From Stomoxys calcitrans (taxonomy: Eukaryota; Arthropoda; Insecta; Diptera; Muscidae), in the NCBI RefSeq assembly GCF_963082655.1, contig NC_081555.1:33138057-33202056 (forward strand): DNA of 64,000 nt, read 5' to 3'. A program made the position numbers and the translations under genes. Position 1 is the stretch's first letter, and every line of letters begins with the position of its first letter. Shown one piece after another: positions 11,326 through 22,496 of the stretch. Below the pieces are notes generated by a model. It worked only from the letters and a program-made list of their open reading frames with translations. It was not told the DNA's origin and did not search any database.

Positions 11326-12480
11326 GCCTTCTCAGTACGCTCCTGAATGTGACACTTCCAATTCAGTTTCCTGTCAATGATCACACCTAAGTATTTGACC
11401 TTGTCAGATATCGAAATCATCTTATTGAGGAAATGTGATGCGCTAAATTGGCCCACCTTCGTCTTCCTCGTGAACAGGCATATGTCAGTCTTGTCTGGGT
11501 TAACATTGAGACCTCTTGGTCTAGCCCAGCCATATGCCATATGCAAGACCCTTTCGGCCCTTCTGCATAGCTCGTTCGGATCTTAACCTTCCCTTGACAT
11601 AAGCATGTTGTTTGCATTTGAGCAGTTCGATGGATGTCGTACTCTTTGTCATGGTGCCCACAAGACGTGACAAGGTTTTGAGTAGAAAGGACATAAGGCT
11701 TATGAGTCTGTAGGCCTTTGGTGTCGCATAACTTGCATTGCGGGGCTTGGGTATAAACACCACCCTTGCCTTCTGCCAGGCTTTCCGAGTATATGAAAGT
11801 TCTAGGCACGGTGTGAAAATTTTGGCCAGACGAGGCGCCAGATAATCTGCCTCCTTCTGTAGTAAAATTTGCAAATTTTGCCCATGAACATTCCACTAAG
11901 GAACAGGGGCAAACTTCTCACATATCAATGAGTGCAGTCCGATTCAAGTTTTAAGCTCAATGATAAGGGACCTCCTTTTTATAGCCGAGTCCGAACGGCA
12001 TGCCGCAGTGCGACACCTCGAGAGAAGTTTTACATGGCATAGTACCTCACAAATGTTGCCAGCATTAGGAGGGGAAAACCACCGTTGAAAATTTTTTCTG
12101 ATGGTCTCGCCAAGATTCGAACACAGGCGTTCAGCGTCATAGGCGGACATGCTAACCTCTGCACTACGGTGGCCTCCCTCCTTCTGTAGTAGCGCCGGAA
12201 ATATTCCATCAGATCCGGGTGACATAAATGGTTTGAAGCTCCTCAAGGATTCCTTCACCATAAATTTTGTAATTATAAACCTTCGATCAACGTCATTATT
12301 CCAAAATTGCGGTGTCTCCGTAAGTTCCTTCGTATCCTGCGAAAAAATGGGTTTTCTTCAAAAGTCTCAATATGTCCCCTGTTGTCTCTGCTCTCACTCC
12401 CATGTCGTCTACTAAAATTTCAGTTTGGACATGGGTTTTTGAGAGAAAGTTTTTTTTTCTTGGCGGCGTCATTATAAATC
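11326..12480 (-). mobile_element. LINE-L reverse transcriptase region, split by a SINE
   Basis: Read on the minus strand, an RT region starts near 12420 (ILRLLKKTHF and KESLRSFKPFMSPGSDGIFPALLQKE). It is interrupted by a SINE at 11865-12177 and resumes with ADYLAPRLAKIFTPCLELSYT. A small internal deletion near 11585 removes the YADD box. The distal part (WARPRGLNVNPDKTDICLF, YLGVIIDRKLNWKCHIQE) follows. Joining across the SINE restores an uninterrupted LLQKE-ADYL match to the family, which confirms insertion into a pre-existing LINE. The ends and protein parts match the copies at 31069-35316. Confidence 0.85.
11865..12177 (-). mobile_element. tRNA-derived SINE inside LINE-L, with 14-bp target duplication
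   Basis: The tRNA-like head lies on the right (minus strand), with box B as GATTCGAAC and box A near 12157-12168. The body ends at the left with TTTGCCCATGAACATTCC complementing the family tail, then a short AAATTTGCAAATTT tail. CTCCTTCTGTAGTA occurs on both sides (11851-11864 and 12178-12191), a perfect 14-bp target-site duplication from LINE-type integration. Confidence 0.9.
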
Positions 12481-13434
12481 TACATTTCGTTGGTAAAAAC
12501 CTTGAAAACCCTTAGAATGGGTCACCTCATCCATGAACACCCTGTTTATATTCTAAACTGAACATTTTTACAATGGAATAACATTTGGAAAGGAAATTTG
12601 AAGTAGGCGTTGCATCATACACACCGTTGGAAACCCAGTCTTCGTGTGTACTCGCATTTGCTGCCAGCATAGAGGCTCAATGAAATTCTCCCTAACTCAA
12701 TGCTGTAGCAGCTACAATAGAATTATAAAATTTGCTCTTTGCGTATTACTTATTTCCAAATAACAAAATAAGAAAAAAAAAACCAACTACAATAATAGCT
12801 CTATAGAAAAAAATCTAACAAAATATATTTTTTTATTGAATTTTGTGGTTTACAATATTGCCAACATGAGGCATGCAGCATACAGCCCACAAAATGCTGG
12901 CTGACATGCTGACTTGCTGTATCTGTGCATTGATGCCTCTCCATGTCAAAGCTCAGACAATTGAAGTGTTGAAAGCGAGTAGTTGTAGCGGTAGTAGCAG
13001 CTCCATGATATTTTGCTTATTTTTCTAAAGTTCCTTTTTTCTGTTTGCCTGTCTGTAAGTGTTATTATTACGATTTTGCGGTTTTGGGGATATGGTGGAA
13101 GGCGATGAGGGTACTTCCATGTCGAAAACTTCAGCAACCACAAGCAAGAATTACAAACTCCCACACTCGAAATATGCAAGATGTGATGACAAGTTTGTTT
13201 CTTAATTCTTTTGTTTCGTTTAAGTTCCTATGCGGTTTAATGGTTGGTTGTTGTTTGGGGTTTTTGCTGAATTGATGCAATTGCAGTATGTAGCACAGGT
13301 TAATGTTATGTTTAAGCGTTGAGGGTGTTGGAGTATTTCTGTTATCGATTTATAATGTCAATAACATAATTGTCAAACTGTTTGGTAGTTTGTGAGAATT
13401 ATGGTCTGTATATACTCACAGAGCATGGAAAAGT
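12481..13434. other. AT-rich unassigned DNA
   Basis: No element ends or protein motifs are visible. Short frames (for example 13045-13275) lack recognisable domains and have no splice or codon support. Confidence 0.4.
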
Positions 13435-13604
13435 CAACTTGCCCACAAGCATTCCATTAAGGAACAGACTGCCATATTTTCATATATTTATAAGTTCTGT
13501 TGGAAGCTCAAAGACGGATCTCCTTGTTTATAGCTTAGTGCGAACGGCTTGCTGCAGGCACTCACTTCTTTGAAGAGAAATTTTAGCATGGCTTTATACC
13601 TCAC
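13435..13604 (-). mobile_element. Old SINE copy, head missing
   Basis: TGCCCACAAGCATTCCATTA, then AAGGAACAG, TTTATAGCTTAGTGCGAACG, GAAGAGAAATTTTAGCATGG and ACCTCACAA follow the SINE body in order on the minus strand with many substitutions. It stops where the class B units begin (about 13605), so the tRNA-like head is lost. Confidence 0.7.
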
Positions 13605-14232
13605 AAATCGGATAATAATAGCGACCTCTAGAGGCTCAAGAAGTCAAGAACCCAGATCGGTTTATATGACGGCAATATCAGGTTATTGACCGATTTGAAC
13701 CCTATTTGGCACAATTGTTGAAAGTCATAATAAAATACGTCATGCAAAATTCCAGCAAAATCATATAGGAATTGCGACCTCTAGAGGCTCAAGAAGTTAA
13801 GATCCCATATCGGTTCATATGGCAGATATATCAGGTTATCATCAAATTTGAACCATACTTGGCACAGTAGTTGGAAGTCATAGCAAAACACATCGTGCAA
13901 AATTTCATTCCAATCGGATAAGAATTGCGCCTTCTAGAGGCTCAAGAAGTCAAGATCCAAGATCGGTTTATATGGCAGCTATATTAGGCTATTGACCAAT
14001 TTGAACCTAATTTGGCACAGTTTTTGGTAGCCATAGCAAAACAAGAGCCGCAAAATTTCATTCCAATCGGATAAGAATTGCGTCCTCTAGAGGCTCATAA
14101 AGTCAAGACCCAAGATCGGTTTATATGGCAGCTATACCAAAACATGGACCGATATGGCCCATTTACAAGCCCAACCAACCTACACTGATAAGAAGTATTT
14201 GTGCGAAATTTCAAGCGGCAGTCTTTTTCCTT
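13605..14232 (-). mobile_element. Class B mini-me/HINE-like fragment
   Basis: Four units of the AGGCTCAAGAAGTCAAGA type run into the core-proximal block (AAAACATGGACCGATATGG, then AAGAAGTATTTGTGCGAAAT). Both the right-end hairpin and the GTCY core are missing. It is flanked by partial SINEs in opposite orientations. Confidence 0.82.
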
Positions 14233-14234
14233 AC

Positions 14235-14393
14235 GGAGGCCACCGTAGCGCAGAGGTTGGCATGTCCACCTATGACGCTGAACGCCTGGGTTCGAATCCT
14301 GGCGAGACCATCAGAAGAAATTTTCAGCGGTGGTTTTCCCCTCCTAATGCTGGCAACATTTGTGAGTTACTATGCCATGTAAAACTTCTCTCC
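14235..14393 (+). mobile_element. tRNA-derived SINE, 3' truncated
   Basis: The head carries TAGCGCAGAGG (14246-14256), a good RNA polymerase III A box, and GGTTCGAATCC (14289-14299), a perfect B box. The body follows (TTTTCAGCGGTGGTTTTCCC) and stops at CTTCTCTCC, losing the distal half present in the 62559-62879 copy. The tRNA-like head would serve as an internal promoter. Confidence 0.85.
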
Positions 14394-14756
14394 ATTAATT
14401 GATTGAATTTAATGATAAATTAATGACTCTTTGTCGTAATAAATTCGATAAATTTTAAACACTGCATTTATGGGATATTTTCAATTGCTTCTTGTTTGAG
14501 TGCACAATTAAAATCAACTTCCATATGCAGAAATTCTTAGCCAAACACCACCAAGTTCTATGCATTGCTGAGTTTGAGGAAAAAAACCTGTCGCATCATT
14601 GTTGTCATAAAAACCAACGCCACCAATGGGCTGCTGTGACAACAGTTTCCATTTGCAGAATATCACCATTTATTATGGAGAAGAACGTCCAAACACCTCA
14701 CATATGGAATGGTGTGAAAACCCAATGAAATTTTTATACCCACCATCAAAAGATCT
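14394..14756. other. Unassigned DNA
   Basis: AT-rich sequence without recognisable features, apart from a short TTTTTATACCCACCATCAAA at about 14731 that resembles an element left end but does not continue into one. Confidence 0.35.
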
Positions 14757-15307
14757 GTTGTGGTATGGGGCATACCCCATGGCTCAAGCGATCACCCAAA
14801 TAATCAGGGAGGCCTGGGATACAAACGCTGTCCCCACGGAAAGGAAGAAAGGGATCATGGTCACAGTCCCAAAGAAGGTTGACCTCACCCAGTGTAAGAA
14901 CTGGAGGGGTATAACATTGTTTAACGTAACAAAATGATGGCAAGTCTTCTACTGCAGCGTATTTCGCCTGCTCTTGACAGCATTTTGAGGAAGGAACAGG
15001 CAGGTTTTCGGCCAGGATGTACCTGTTCCGACCTCATTAACTCCCTGTGCATAATCACTGAACAATCTGCAGTACTAAACACGCCTTTATTTTTTATTCA
15101 TCGACTTCGAGTGTGTTCTTGACACAGTTTCGTGATGTTCAATGTGGAGCATGCTGTTCCATAAGGGCATCCCTGAAAGAATCGTTGCACTTATTAGGGA
15201 GTTGTATAGGAATGCTGAAGTTTCAGTCCGTTTCATTGGAAAAGAGAGCCGACCTTTCGTCATCGACGAAAGAGTGAAGCAGGATTGCATCCAGTCACCG
15301 ACACTAT
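14757..15307 (+). mobile_element. Non-LTR reverse transcriptase fragment, third LINE type
   Basis: The plus strand encodes IIREAWDTNAVPTERKKGIM, VTVPKKVDLTQCKNWRGITL, ILRKEQAGFRPGCTCSDLIN and, near the end, VKQDCIQSPTLF. These are consecutive RT boxes up to the one before YADD. A frameshift lies near 14936 and another near 15110. The fragment ends at 15307, exactly where a class D left end (TTTTTATACCCACCACC) begins, so it was cut by that insertion or a linked deletion. The clade is not assigned. Confidence 0.78.
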
Positions 15308-16222
15308 TTTTATACCCACCACCATAGAATGGGGGTATACTAATCTAGTCATTCCGTTCGTAACACCTCCAAATATTTGCCTAAGACCTCATAAAACATG
15401 TATAATCTTGATCGTCTCGACGCTCTGAGTCCATCTAGCTATGTTCGTCCGTCCGTCTGTCAAAATCACGATATAGGTCGAACGCGTAAAGCTAGCCACT
15501 TGAAATTGGACACAGATGCTTAACAAAGATGTAGGTCGTTGGGGATTGCAAATGGGTCATATCGGTTCAGATTTAGAAATAGTTCCCATTTAAACCGATC
15601 TCCCGATTTGAGTTCTTGAGACCCTGGAAACCGCAATATTTCTCCGGTTTGGCTGAAATTTTGCATATTGTGTTCTTTGATGACTTCTAACAACTGTGCC
15701 AAGTACGGTTTAAATCGGTCACCAACCTGATATAGCTTCCATAGAAACCGATCTCCCGATTTGATTTCTTGAGCCCTTACAAGCCCCAATTATTGTCTGA
15801 TTTAGCTGAAATTTTGCACATTGTGTTCTGTTATGACTTCCAACAACTGTGTTTAGTACGGTCCAAATCGAGAGATAATCTGATATAGCTCCCATATAAA
15901 CCGATCTCTCGATTTGACTTCTTGAGACTCTGGAAACCGCAATATTTGGCTGGTTTGGCTGAAATTTTGCACATTGTGTTCCTTTATGACTTCTAACAAC
16001 TGCGCCAAATCGTTCAAGAACCTGATATAACTCCCATAGAAACCGATCTCCCGATTTGACTTCTTGAGCCCTTAAAAGCCGCAATTGATCCGATTTGGCT
16101 GAAATTGAGCATGTAGTCTTTTGTTATGATTTTAAACAACTGTGCCAAGTACGGTCCAAATCGGTCTATAACCTGATATAGGTCCCATGTAAAGCTGGCC
16201 TGACCGAACTTAGTATGCTTTT
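15308..16222 (+). mobile_element. Class D mini-me/HINE-like element, near complete
   Basis: The left end TATACCCACCACCATAGAAT is followed by the core with GTTCGTCCGTCCGTCTGTC (about 15444-15462) and five units near 153 bp. The right side is worn: CTGGCCTGACCGAACTTAGT and CTTTTACTTGG remain at 16194-16222, with only part of the hairpin stem. Confidence 0.83.
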
Positions 16223-16234
16223 ACTTGGTCTATT

Positions 16235-18212
16235 GGAAAAAATCATTCAAAGACCTTGACAAATGCGATCCATGGTGGAGGATGTATAAGATTCGGCACT
16301 GCTGTCCGTCTGTCTGTCTGTCCGTCTGTCTGTCCGTCTGTCTGTCCGTCTGTCTGTCCGTCTGTCTGTCCGTCTGTCTGTCTGTTTGTCCGTCTGTTTG
16401 TCCGTCTGTCTGTCCGTCTGTCTGTCCGTCTGTCTGTCCGTCTGTCTGTCCGTCTGTCTGTCCGTCTGTCTGTCTGTCCGTCTGTCTGTCTGTCCGTCTG
16501 TCTGTCTGTCTGTCTGTCCGTCTGTCCGTCTGTCCGTCTGTCCGTCTGTCTGTCCGTCTGTCTGTCCGTCTGTCTGTCCGTCTGTCTGTCCGTCTGTCTG
16601 TCCGTCTGTTTGTCCGTCTGTTTGTCCGTCTGTCTGTCCGTCTGTTTGTCCGTCTGTCTGTCCGTCTGTCTGTCCGTCTGCCTGTCTGTCCGTCTGTCTG
16701 TCCGTCTGTCTGTCTGTCTGTCCGTCTGTCCGTCTGTCTGTCCGTCTGTCTGTCTGTCTGTCTGTCCGTCTGTCTGTCCGTCTGGTTGTCCATCTGTCTG
16801 TCCGTCTGTCTGTCCGTCTGTCTGTCCGTATGTCTGTCCGTCTGTCTGTTCGTCTGTCCATCCGTCTGTCCGTCCGTCTGTCCGTCCGTCTGTCCGTCCG
16901 TCCGTCTGTTCGTCCGTCTGTACGTCTGTCCATCCGTCTGTCTATTGAAATCACGCTACAGTCTTCAAAAATAGAGATATTTAGCTGAAACTTTGCACAG
17001 ATTCTTTTTTTGTCTATAAGCTGGTTAAGTTCGACTATGGCCTATATCGGACTATATCTTCATATAGCCTCCATATAGACCGATCCGCCGATTTAGGGTC
17101 TTAGACTCATAAAAGCCACATTTATTATCCGATTTTGCTGAAATTTGGTACAGTGAGTTGTGTTAGGCCAGCCGGCATCCTTCTGCAATTTGGCCCAGAT
17201 CGGTCCAGATTCGGATATAGCTGCCATATAGACCGATCTCTCGATTTAAAGTTTTGGGCCAATAAAAGCGGCATTTATTGTCCAATTTCGCTGAAGTTTG
17301 GGGCAATGAGTTGTGTTAGGCCGGTCGACATCCCACTTCAATTTGGCCCAGATCGGTCCAGATTTGGATATAGCTGCCATATAGACCGATCTCTCGATTT
17401 AAGGTCTTGGGCCCATGAAAGGTGAACTTATTGTCCAATTGTGATAAAATTTGGGGCAGTGAGATGTGTTAGCCCAGTCGACATCCCACTTCATTTTGGC
17501 CTAGATCGGTCCAGATTAGGATATAGTTGGCATGTAGACCGATCTCTTGATTTAAGGTTTTGAGCCCTTAAAAGGCGCATTTATTGTCCGATTTCGCCGA
17601 AATTTGGGAAAGTGAGTTGTGGTAGGGCCTTGGACAACTTTCTGCAATTTGGCCCAGATCGGTCCAGATTTGGAAATAGCTGCCATATAGACCGATCTCT
17701 CGATTTAAGGTTTTGGGCCCATAAAAGGCACATTTATTGTCCGATTTCGCCGACATTTGGGATAGTAAGTTGTGTTAGGCCCTTCGCCAGCCCTCTTCAA
17801 TTTGCCACAGATCGGTTCAGAGTTTGATATAGCTGCCATATAAACCGATAAAGTCTTGGCCCCTTAAAAGCACATTTATAATCCGATTTCGCTGAAATTT
17901 GACACAGTGACTTATGTTAGGCTTTTCGACATCCGTATCGTATATGCTTCAGTTCGGTCTATATTTGGATATGGCTACAAAAAGGCCAATATTTTGTTCT
18001 ACAAAATTGAACAATGACTTATACTTATTAGACTTCTCAATATCCGTGTCGAATTCGGTCCAAATCGGACCATATTTCGATTAAGCTACTATGGGGGCAT
18101 AAATTAAGAATTTTTCATCGGATTACGACGAAATGTCGTTTAAATATATACCCGAGATTGTGGGTATCCAAAGTTCGGCCCGGACGAACGTAACGCCTTT
18201 TGACTTGTTTGG
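16235..18212 (+). mobile_element. Chimeric element: class B right-end scrap, GTCY array, class A body
   Basis: 16235-16300 is the right end of a class B element (GACAAATGCGATCCATGGTGGAGG, split here as GACAAATGCGATCC and ATGGTGGAGG). It joins abruptly to the GTCY array at 16303. After the array come the class A post-core block (ATCACGCTACAGTC, AAAAATAGAGATAT), about seven units at 153-bp spacing and the class A right end at about 18150-18212 with the hairpin. Confidence 0.83.
16303..16944 (+). repeat. 642-bp (GTCY)n microsatellite with a 12-bp higher-order unit
   Basis: Almost every tetranucleotide is GTCC or GTCT. Through much of the left part they are ordered as the dodecamer TCCGTCTGTCTG. 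The array sits at the place where other copies have only 15-30 bp of GTCY after the CTAGCCAT core. Because 4 and 3 are coprime and stops are rare, long frames open in all six readings. These are artefacts, not genes. Confidence 0.95.
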
Positions 18213-18247
18213 CTTCTTTCCTCCACTGTGAGGATGTGGCAATCTTG

Positions 18248-19564
18248 TTATACCCTCCACCATAGGATGGGGGTATACTAATTTCGTCATTCTGTTTGTA
18301 ACTACTCGAAATATTCGACTTTGACTCCATAAAGTATAAATACGCTTGATCTTCGTGACATTTTAAGTCGATTTAGCCATGCCCGTCCGTCTGTCTGTCG
18401 AAAGCACGTTAACTTCCGAAGGAGTAAAGCTATTCGCTTGAATTTTTGCACAAATACTTTTTAGTAGTGTTGGTCGGTTGGAATTGTAATTGGGCCAAAT
18501 CAATCCATGTTTTGATATAGCTGCCGTATAAGCCGATCTTGGGTCTTGACTTCTTGAGCCTCTAGAATGCGCAATTCTCATCCGATTGGAATGAAATTTG
18601 CACGACGTGTTTCGTTATGATATCCAACAACTGTGCCAAGTATGTTTCAAATCGGTTCATAGCCTGATATAGCTGTCACATAAACCGATCTTGGGTCTTG
18701 ACTTCTTGAGCCTCTAGAGGGCGCAATTCTTATTCTATAGGAATGAAATTTTGCACGACGTGTTTTGTTATGATATCCAACAACTGTGCCAAGTATGGTT
18801 TAAATCGGTCCATGTTTTGATATAGCTGTCATATAAACCGATCTTGGGTCATGACTTCTTGAGGTTCTCGAGGGCGCAATTCTTATCCGATTAGAATGAA
18901 ATTTTCCACGACGTATTTTGTTATGATATCCAACAACTGTGCCAAGTATGGTTTTAATCGGGTTATAACCTGACATAGCTGCCATATAAGCCAATCTTGG
19001 GTCTTGGATTCTTGAGCCTCTAGAGGGCGCTATTCTCGTCCGAATTGATTGAAATTTTCCATGAGGATTTTTGTTACGACACCCAACAACTGTGCTTAAT
19101 ACGGCGCAAATCGGTATATAACCTCATATAGCTGCCACATAAACCGATCTAGGATCTTGACTTCTTGGGCCTCTAAAGGGCGCAATTCTCATCGGATTTG
19201 GAAGAAATTTTGTACAACGGCTTCTCTCAGGACCTTCAACATACGTGTCTTGTATGGTCTAAATCGATCAATAGCTTGATACAGCTCCCATATAAATTGA
19301 TCTCTCTATTTTACTTCTTGAGCCCCCAAAGGGCGCAATTCTCATTCGAATTGGCTGACATTTTACACAGGTCTCCAACATATAATTTAATTGTGGTCCA
19401 AACCGGACCATATCTTGATATCGCTCTAATAGCAGAGCAAATCTTTTCTTCTATCCTTTTTTTGCCTAAGAAGAGATGCCGGGAAAAGAACTCAGCAAAT
19501 GCGATCCATAGTGGAGGGTATATAAGATTCGGCCCGGCCGAACTTAGCACGCTTTTGCTTGTTT
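18248..19564 (+). mobile_element. Class B mini-me/HINE-like element, complete
   Basis: The left end TTATACCCTCCACCATAGGA is followed by the core (TTAGCCATGCCCGTCCGTC), seven units near 153 bp and the right block GTGGAGGGTATATAAGATTC. The terminal hairpin (TTCGGCC / GGCCGAA) and GCTTTTGCTTGTTT close it. The left TACCCTCCACCAT and the right TGGAGGGTA are inverted complements, a subterminal inverted repeat. Confidence 0.9.
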
Positions 19565-20768
19565 TTGATTACAGGCATTGTCGAAGTTTTCATGTATGGG
19601 GCATTTAATAAAAAACTTTGTAAACGTACCTAGAAGCCATTCATATCGATATTCCTTTTCAACTATGCTGTCATGGTCCCAGAGTCTAAAGTTCGAGGAA
19701 AATTTTTTAATCATCCAAAGAAGTTTGCTGGGTTATGCGCCAGCTGTTCACATCTAGCTACCTATGTAGTCTGCAAGTTATTCTATCATTGGAGAAATCA
19801 AGTTTTATCTGAAAGTCTTTAGTTTAAGTCATTCAATGATGTGTTAATAATTATTTTTCCATCAATATGTGAAGACTTCTTGGTTTCTGACGTTTTGTGT
19901 AAGTGATTCATTGTTGGTATTTTTAGTTCGTTTATTTGTTTTATTTTTCGCACTGTTTGATAGTAATGGTCATAAAAGCCAAGTATCGCCAATGTTGATT
20001 AAAATTAATTGAAATTGATGTGGTGTGTTGTATTGTGGTATCAAATGGTGAGTGGCTACTCTCGGTAGCCGATATTTAACAGATATGGCAACATAAACAT
20101 CTGCAAAATGCGTCAAACGCCTTTTTACCAGCTATGTTGGTATGTCCCATGATTATTATTTATGATTATTAATATTAATTACATTTTAATTGTTGATTAG
20201 ATGTTTGAATCATAGAAAAAACAAACTTCTATTGGTTTCTTCCTTTTATGTGTTTAAGACATAATATTTGGATATAAACTTTATTGATTATGCCAAATGC
20301 TGCCGCTGCTGCTGATGTCCAGCAGTGAAGATGTCTCGGCGTTGAGAAAAATGATTTATGAGTTTTAGTCGCTTCTACAAAGAGATTTTAATCTTTGGGG
20401 TATTTATTTTTGGCAATAACTAATGACAACTGTCAACGCCTATTGTTGACTGAGTAGCCATGTGGGGATTATTTCCAAAATATGTTTTTTTTTTATCTAT
20501 GGTTATATAAGAAAATAATTTTATTTTCTGTCCAACGAGCGTTTATCATTTGATGCAAGGGGTGATTTATTAACTGATTTAAAAGAACTATGAAAATAGT
20601 TTTCTCTGAGCTCGACACTTGTATATCTATATTTTATTTTTTTTTTTGCTATATTTATATCGCAAGATTATAAGAGTTGCGTTCCTATTTTTAATAAAAA
20701 TATTATGCATGGCTGTAATTATGCCGGTCTGGGTCTATAGGGTTCTGAGCACCCAAAAGACCCACACC
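19565..20768. other. AT-rich unassigned DNA
   Basis: No open frames or element ends. Long T runs occur near 20488 and 20637. Confidence 0.45.
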
Positions 20769-21068
20769 GTTCAGCGTCATAGGCATATCCGCCTATGATG
20801 CTGAACTCCGGATTTCGAATCCTGGCGAGACCATCAAAAAAAATTTTCAGCGGTGTTTTTCCCCCTCCTAATACTGGCGACATTTGTGAGGTACTTTGCT
20901 ATGTAAAAACTTCTCTCTAAAGAGGTGTCGCACTGCGGCACGCCATTCGGACTTGGCTATAAAACAAAGCCGCTTATCATTGAGCTTAAACTTGAATCGG
21001 ACTGCACTCATTGATATGTGAGAAGTTTGCAAATGTTCCTTAGCCGAATGTTCATGGGCAAAATTTGG
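20769..21068 (+). mobile_element. tRNA-derived SINE with a rearranged head
   Basis: The body matches the family from the B-box region (TTTCGAATCCTGGCGAGACC) through CACTCATTGATATGTGAGAA to ATGTTCATGGGC. The first part of the head is replaced by an inverted copy of the next part: GTTCAGCGTCATAGGC (20769-20784) faces GCCTATGATGCTGAAC (20791-20806). The A box is therefore missing, and the copy is probably transcriptionally dead. Confidence 0.85.
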
Positions 21069-21298
21069 AATTTACATATGCATGCTGCAGCCGCGATTCT
21101 AATGTGATTCAAATGTTCCAGCCATTCCTTCCACATTTGTGCCTTAACTACGCTATAGATTTCCAAATTAATTTCAGTGATTCTAGGGTCAGAAAGATAG
21201 GAGCAATGAATCATATCGCATTCGTCCACGAGTTCCTGCAATACGCCGGAATGGTCTGGAGTTAAGCGAGCGTACTTCTCAAAGAGGGTTGTAATTCA
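21069..21298 (-). mobile_element. Possible LINE coding fragment beside the SINE
   Basis: The minus strand reads LQELVDECDMIHCSYLSDPR, ITEINLEIYSVVKAQMWKEW and LEHLNHI before running into the SINE. The pattern resembles the linker after a LINE endonuclease, but no catalytic motif is present, so this is a tentative reading. Confidence 0.35.
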
Positions 21299-22466
21299 CA
21301 ACAAGTAAAAGCGTGCTAAGTTCGGCCGGGCCGAATCTTATATACCCTCCTCCATGGATCGCATTTGTCGAGTTCTTTTCCCGGCATCTCTTCTTAGGCA
21401 AAAAAAGGATATAAGAAAAGATTTGCTCTGCTGTTAGAGCGATATCAAGATATGGTCCGGTTTGGACAACAATTAAATTATATGTTGGAGACCTGTGTAA
21501 AATGTCAGCCAATTCGAATAAGAATTGCGCCCTTTGTGGGCTCAAGAAGTAAAATAGAGAGATAGATTTATATGGGAGCTATATAGGCCTATAGACCGAT
21601 TCATACCATAATAAACACGTATATTATTGGTCATGAGAGAATCCGTCGTACAAAATTTCAGGCAAATCGGATAATAATTGCGACCTCTACAGGCTCAAGA
21701 AGTCAAGATCCCAGATCGGTTTATATGGCAGCTATATAAAAGGTTATGAACCGATTTGAACCATATTTGGCACAGTTGTTGAAAGTAACAATAAAAAACG
21801 TCTTACGAAATTTCAGCCAAAACGGATAGAAATTGAGCCCTCTAGAGGCTCAAGAAGTCAAGATCCAAGATCGGTTTATATGACAGCTATATAAGGTTAT
21901 GGACCGATTTGAACCATACTTGGCACAGTTGTTGGATATCATAACCAAACACGCCGTGCACTATTTCATTCCAATCGGATAAGAATTTCGCACTCTAGAG
22001 GCTCAAGAAGTCAAGACCCAAGATCTGTTTATATGGCAGCTATATCAGGTTATAATCCGATTTGAACCATACTTGGCACAGTTTTTGGATATCATAACAA
22101 AACACGTCGTGCAAAATTTCATCCCAATCGGATAAGAATTGCCCACTCTAGAGGCTCAAGAAGTCAAGACCCAAGATCGGTTTATATGGCAGCTTTATCA
22201 AAACATGGACCGATATGGCCCATTTACAATACCAACCGACCTACACTAATAAGAAGTATTTGAGCAAAATTTCAAGCGGCTAGATTTACTCCTTCGGAAG
22301 TTAGCGTGCTTTCGACAGACAGACGGACGGACATGGTTAGATCGACATAAAATTTCACGACAATCAAGAATATATATACTTTGTGGGGTCTCAGACGAAT
22401 ATTTCGAGTAGTTACAATCAGAATGACGAAATTAGTATACCCCCCATCTTATGGTGGAGGGTAAAA
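21299..22466 (-). mobile_element. Class B mini-me/HINE-like element, complete, minus orientation
   Basis: The right end leads: AACAAGTAAAAGCGTGCTAA, the hairpin TTCGGCCGGGCCGAA, then TATATACCCTCCTCCATGG. About five units follow, then the core (GACAGACAGACGGACGGACATGG as inverse GTCY, about 22314-22337) and the left end ATACCCCCCATCTTATGGTG, GAGGGTA. It is complete with a short GTCY tract. Confidence 0.9.
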
Positions 22467-22496
22467 AAATGGAGATCTAAAGCCATTCCATTCTTT

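Noticed and set aside
14246..14300. True tRNA gene
   Set aside because: A and B boxes are good, but the same head with the same ~300-bp body occurs in six or more copies, so it is a SINE promoter. No acceptor-stem closure was seen.
16225..16988. Six overlapping long frames rich in Ser-Val-Cys-Pro or Arg-Thr-Asp
   Set aside because: They are translations of the stop-free GTCY array. All frames are open because the repeat length is not a multiple of three, and no start context, domain or non-repeat extension exists.
17135..17827. Recurring short frames with CHIDRSLDL or QFGPDRSRFGYS motifs, and minus-strand SVYMAAISK types across the window
   Set aside because: They are conceptual translations of the 153-bp units. 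The similarity among them reflects DNA repeats, and each is ended by a stop within a few units.
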